Assembly: GCA_937877465.1 (NCBI GenBank) | Contig: CALFIT010000252.1 | Coordinates: forward strand, 1 to 5,729 | DNA length: 5,729 nt | Source of the DNA: an uncultured Bacteroidales bacterium | Lineage (GTDB): Bacteria > Bacteroidota > Bacteroidia > Bacteroidales > F082 | Direction: 5' to 3' | Shown here: one piece after another, positions 5,620-5,729 of the stretch | Numbering within the stretch: the first letter of the stretch is position 1 | How the letters are laid out: each line of letters opens with the position of its first letter | Program-made: the position numbers and the translations under genes | The notes under the pieces: model-generated | Database searches by the model: none | What the model was told of the DNA's origin: nothing | What the model saw: only the letters and a program-made list of their open reading frames with translations

Positions 5620-5650
5620 CAAAATTAGCATTTTTCCCTGATTCAGCAAG
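5620..5650 (-). promoter_or_regulatory. Candidate promoter of the mntA-hepT operon
   Basis: On the minus strand, TAATTTTG (5620-5627) matches the Bacteroidota -7 consensus TAnnTTTG, and CTTG (5647-5650), one mismatch from the TTTG -33 element, lies exactly 19 bp upstream. Transcription would start near 5615, about 26 nt before the mntA ATG. The element sits between the stop of the upstream gene (5656) and mntA, which supports a separate transcription unit. Confidence 0.6.
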
Positions 5651-5655
5651 TGATT

Positions 5656-5729
5656 TCATTCCAAAGATTGAAATTTCACCCTGACGAACACCGGATAATG
5701 GTCGGAAGGATTGCGGCGAATGTGGGTGT
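5656..5729 (-). CDS. C-terminal end of a probable endonuclease/exonuclease/phosphatase-family protein
   Basis: A minus-strand frame is open from the window edge and ends with TGA at 5656-5658, giving 23 residues: THIRRNPSDHYPVFVRV, then a short KFQSLE tail. The SDHYPV motif matches the C-terminal SDHxPV of the endonuclease/exonuclease/phosphatase (DNase I-like) superfamily, where the Asp-His pair is catalytic, and a short beta-strand then ends the protein as seen here. Codon use is consistent with a real gene. Only this end is visible, so substrate, length and localisation are unknown. It runs in the same direction as mntA, 66 bp upstream, with the toxin-antitoxin promoter in between. The other two minus-strand frames also reach stops nearby, but they show no motif. 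Confidence 0.65.
   Translation of the reverse strand, partial: THIRRNPSDHYPVFVRVKFQSLE

Noticed and set aside
1..5729. Search for tRNA, rRNA, CRISPR arrays, insertion sequences, attachment sites and riboswitches
   Set aside because: No cloverleaf-like segment, regularly spaced repeat, transposase or paired terminal repeats were seen; the only repeats are the palindrome and short tandem units listed.

Overview
The window looks like a piece of a Bacteroidota chromosome, most likely Bacteroidales. Three things support this: candidate promoters of the Bacteroides -33/-7 type (TAnnTTTG) at three gene starts, mostly no Shine-Dalgarno sequence, and a lipoprotein with a short collagen-like Gly-X-Y stretch directly after the lipid-anchor cysteine. 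Gene density is high and the main genes are GC-rich. The genus cannot be named from the sequence alone.

Layout. On the plus strand, a 5'-truncated YggS-family PLP homeostasis gene (1-554) is followed after 2 bp by a YrbG-type calcium/sodium antiporter (557-1519). A perfect 28-bp palindrome (1526-1553) lies in the convergent gap before a minus-strand lipoprotein gene (1580-2107), and with its T-run it makes a good intrinsic terminator for that gene. A 125-bp divergent intergenic region (2108-2232) holds a candidate promoter for each side. A plus-strand three-gene unit follows: an EamA/DMT transporter (2233-3117), a SpoU/TrmH-family RNA 2'-O-methyltransferase (3143-3913) and a second, different EamA/DMT transporter (3910-4782). 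The first junction is a tandem octamer repeat and the second is an ATGA overlap.

The right end is on the minus strand and is visibly AT-richer: a nucleotidyltransferase (MntA type, 5287-5589) overlapping by 14 bp a HEPN-domain protein (HepT type, 4794-5300), forming a MntA/HepT toxin-antitoxin pair with its own candidate promoter. The HepT homologue has a C-terminal extension of about 55 residues that ends in a helix-turn-helix-like segment. Upstream of the pair, running off the window edge, is the last 23 codons of a gene ending in an SDHYPV motif, consistent with the C-terminus of an endonuclease/exonuclease/phosphatase-family protein.

Most of the window is ordinary housekeeping and transport content. 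The observations most worth following are the extended HepT in its AT-rich toxin-antitoxin module, the dispersed-repeat-like palindrome, the octamer repeat that fills the DMT/methyltransferase junction, and a promoter so close to its ATG that the transcript may be leaderless. I did not find convincing evidence for an entirely new system.
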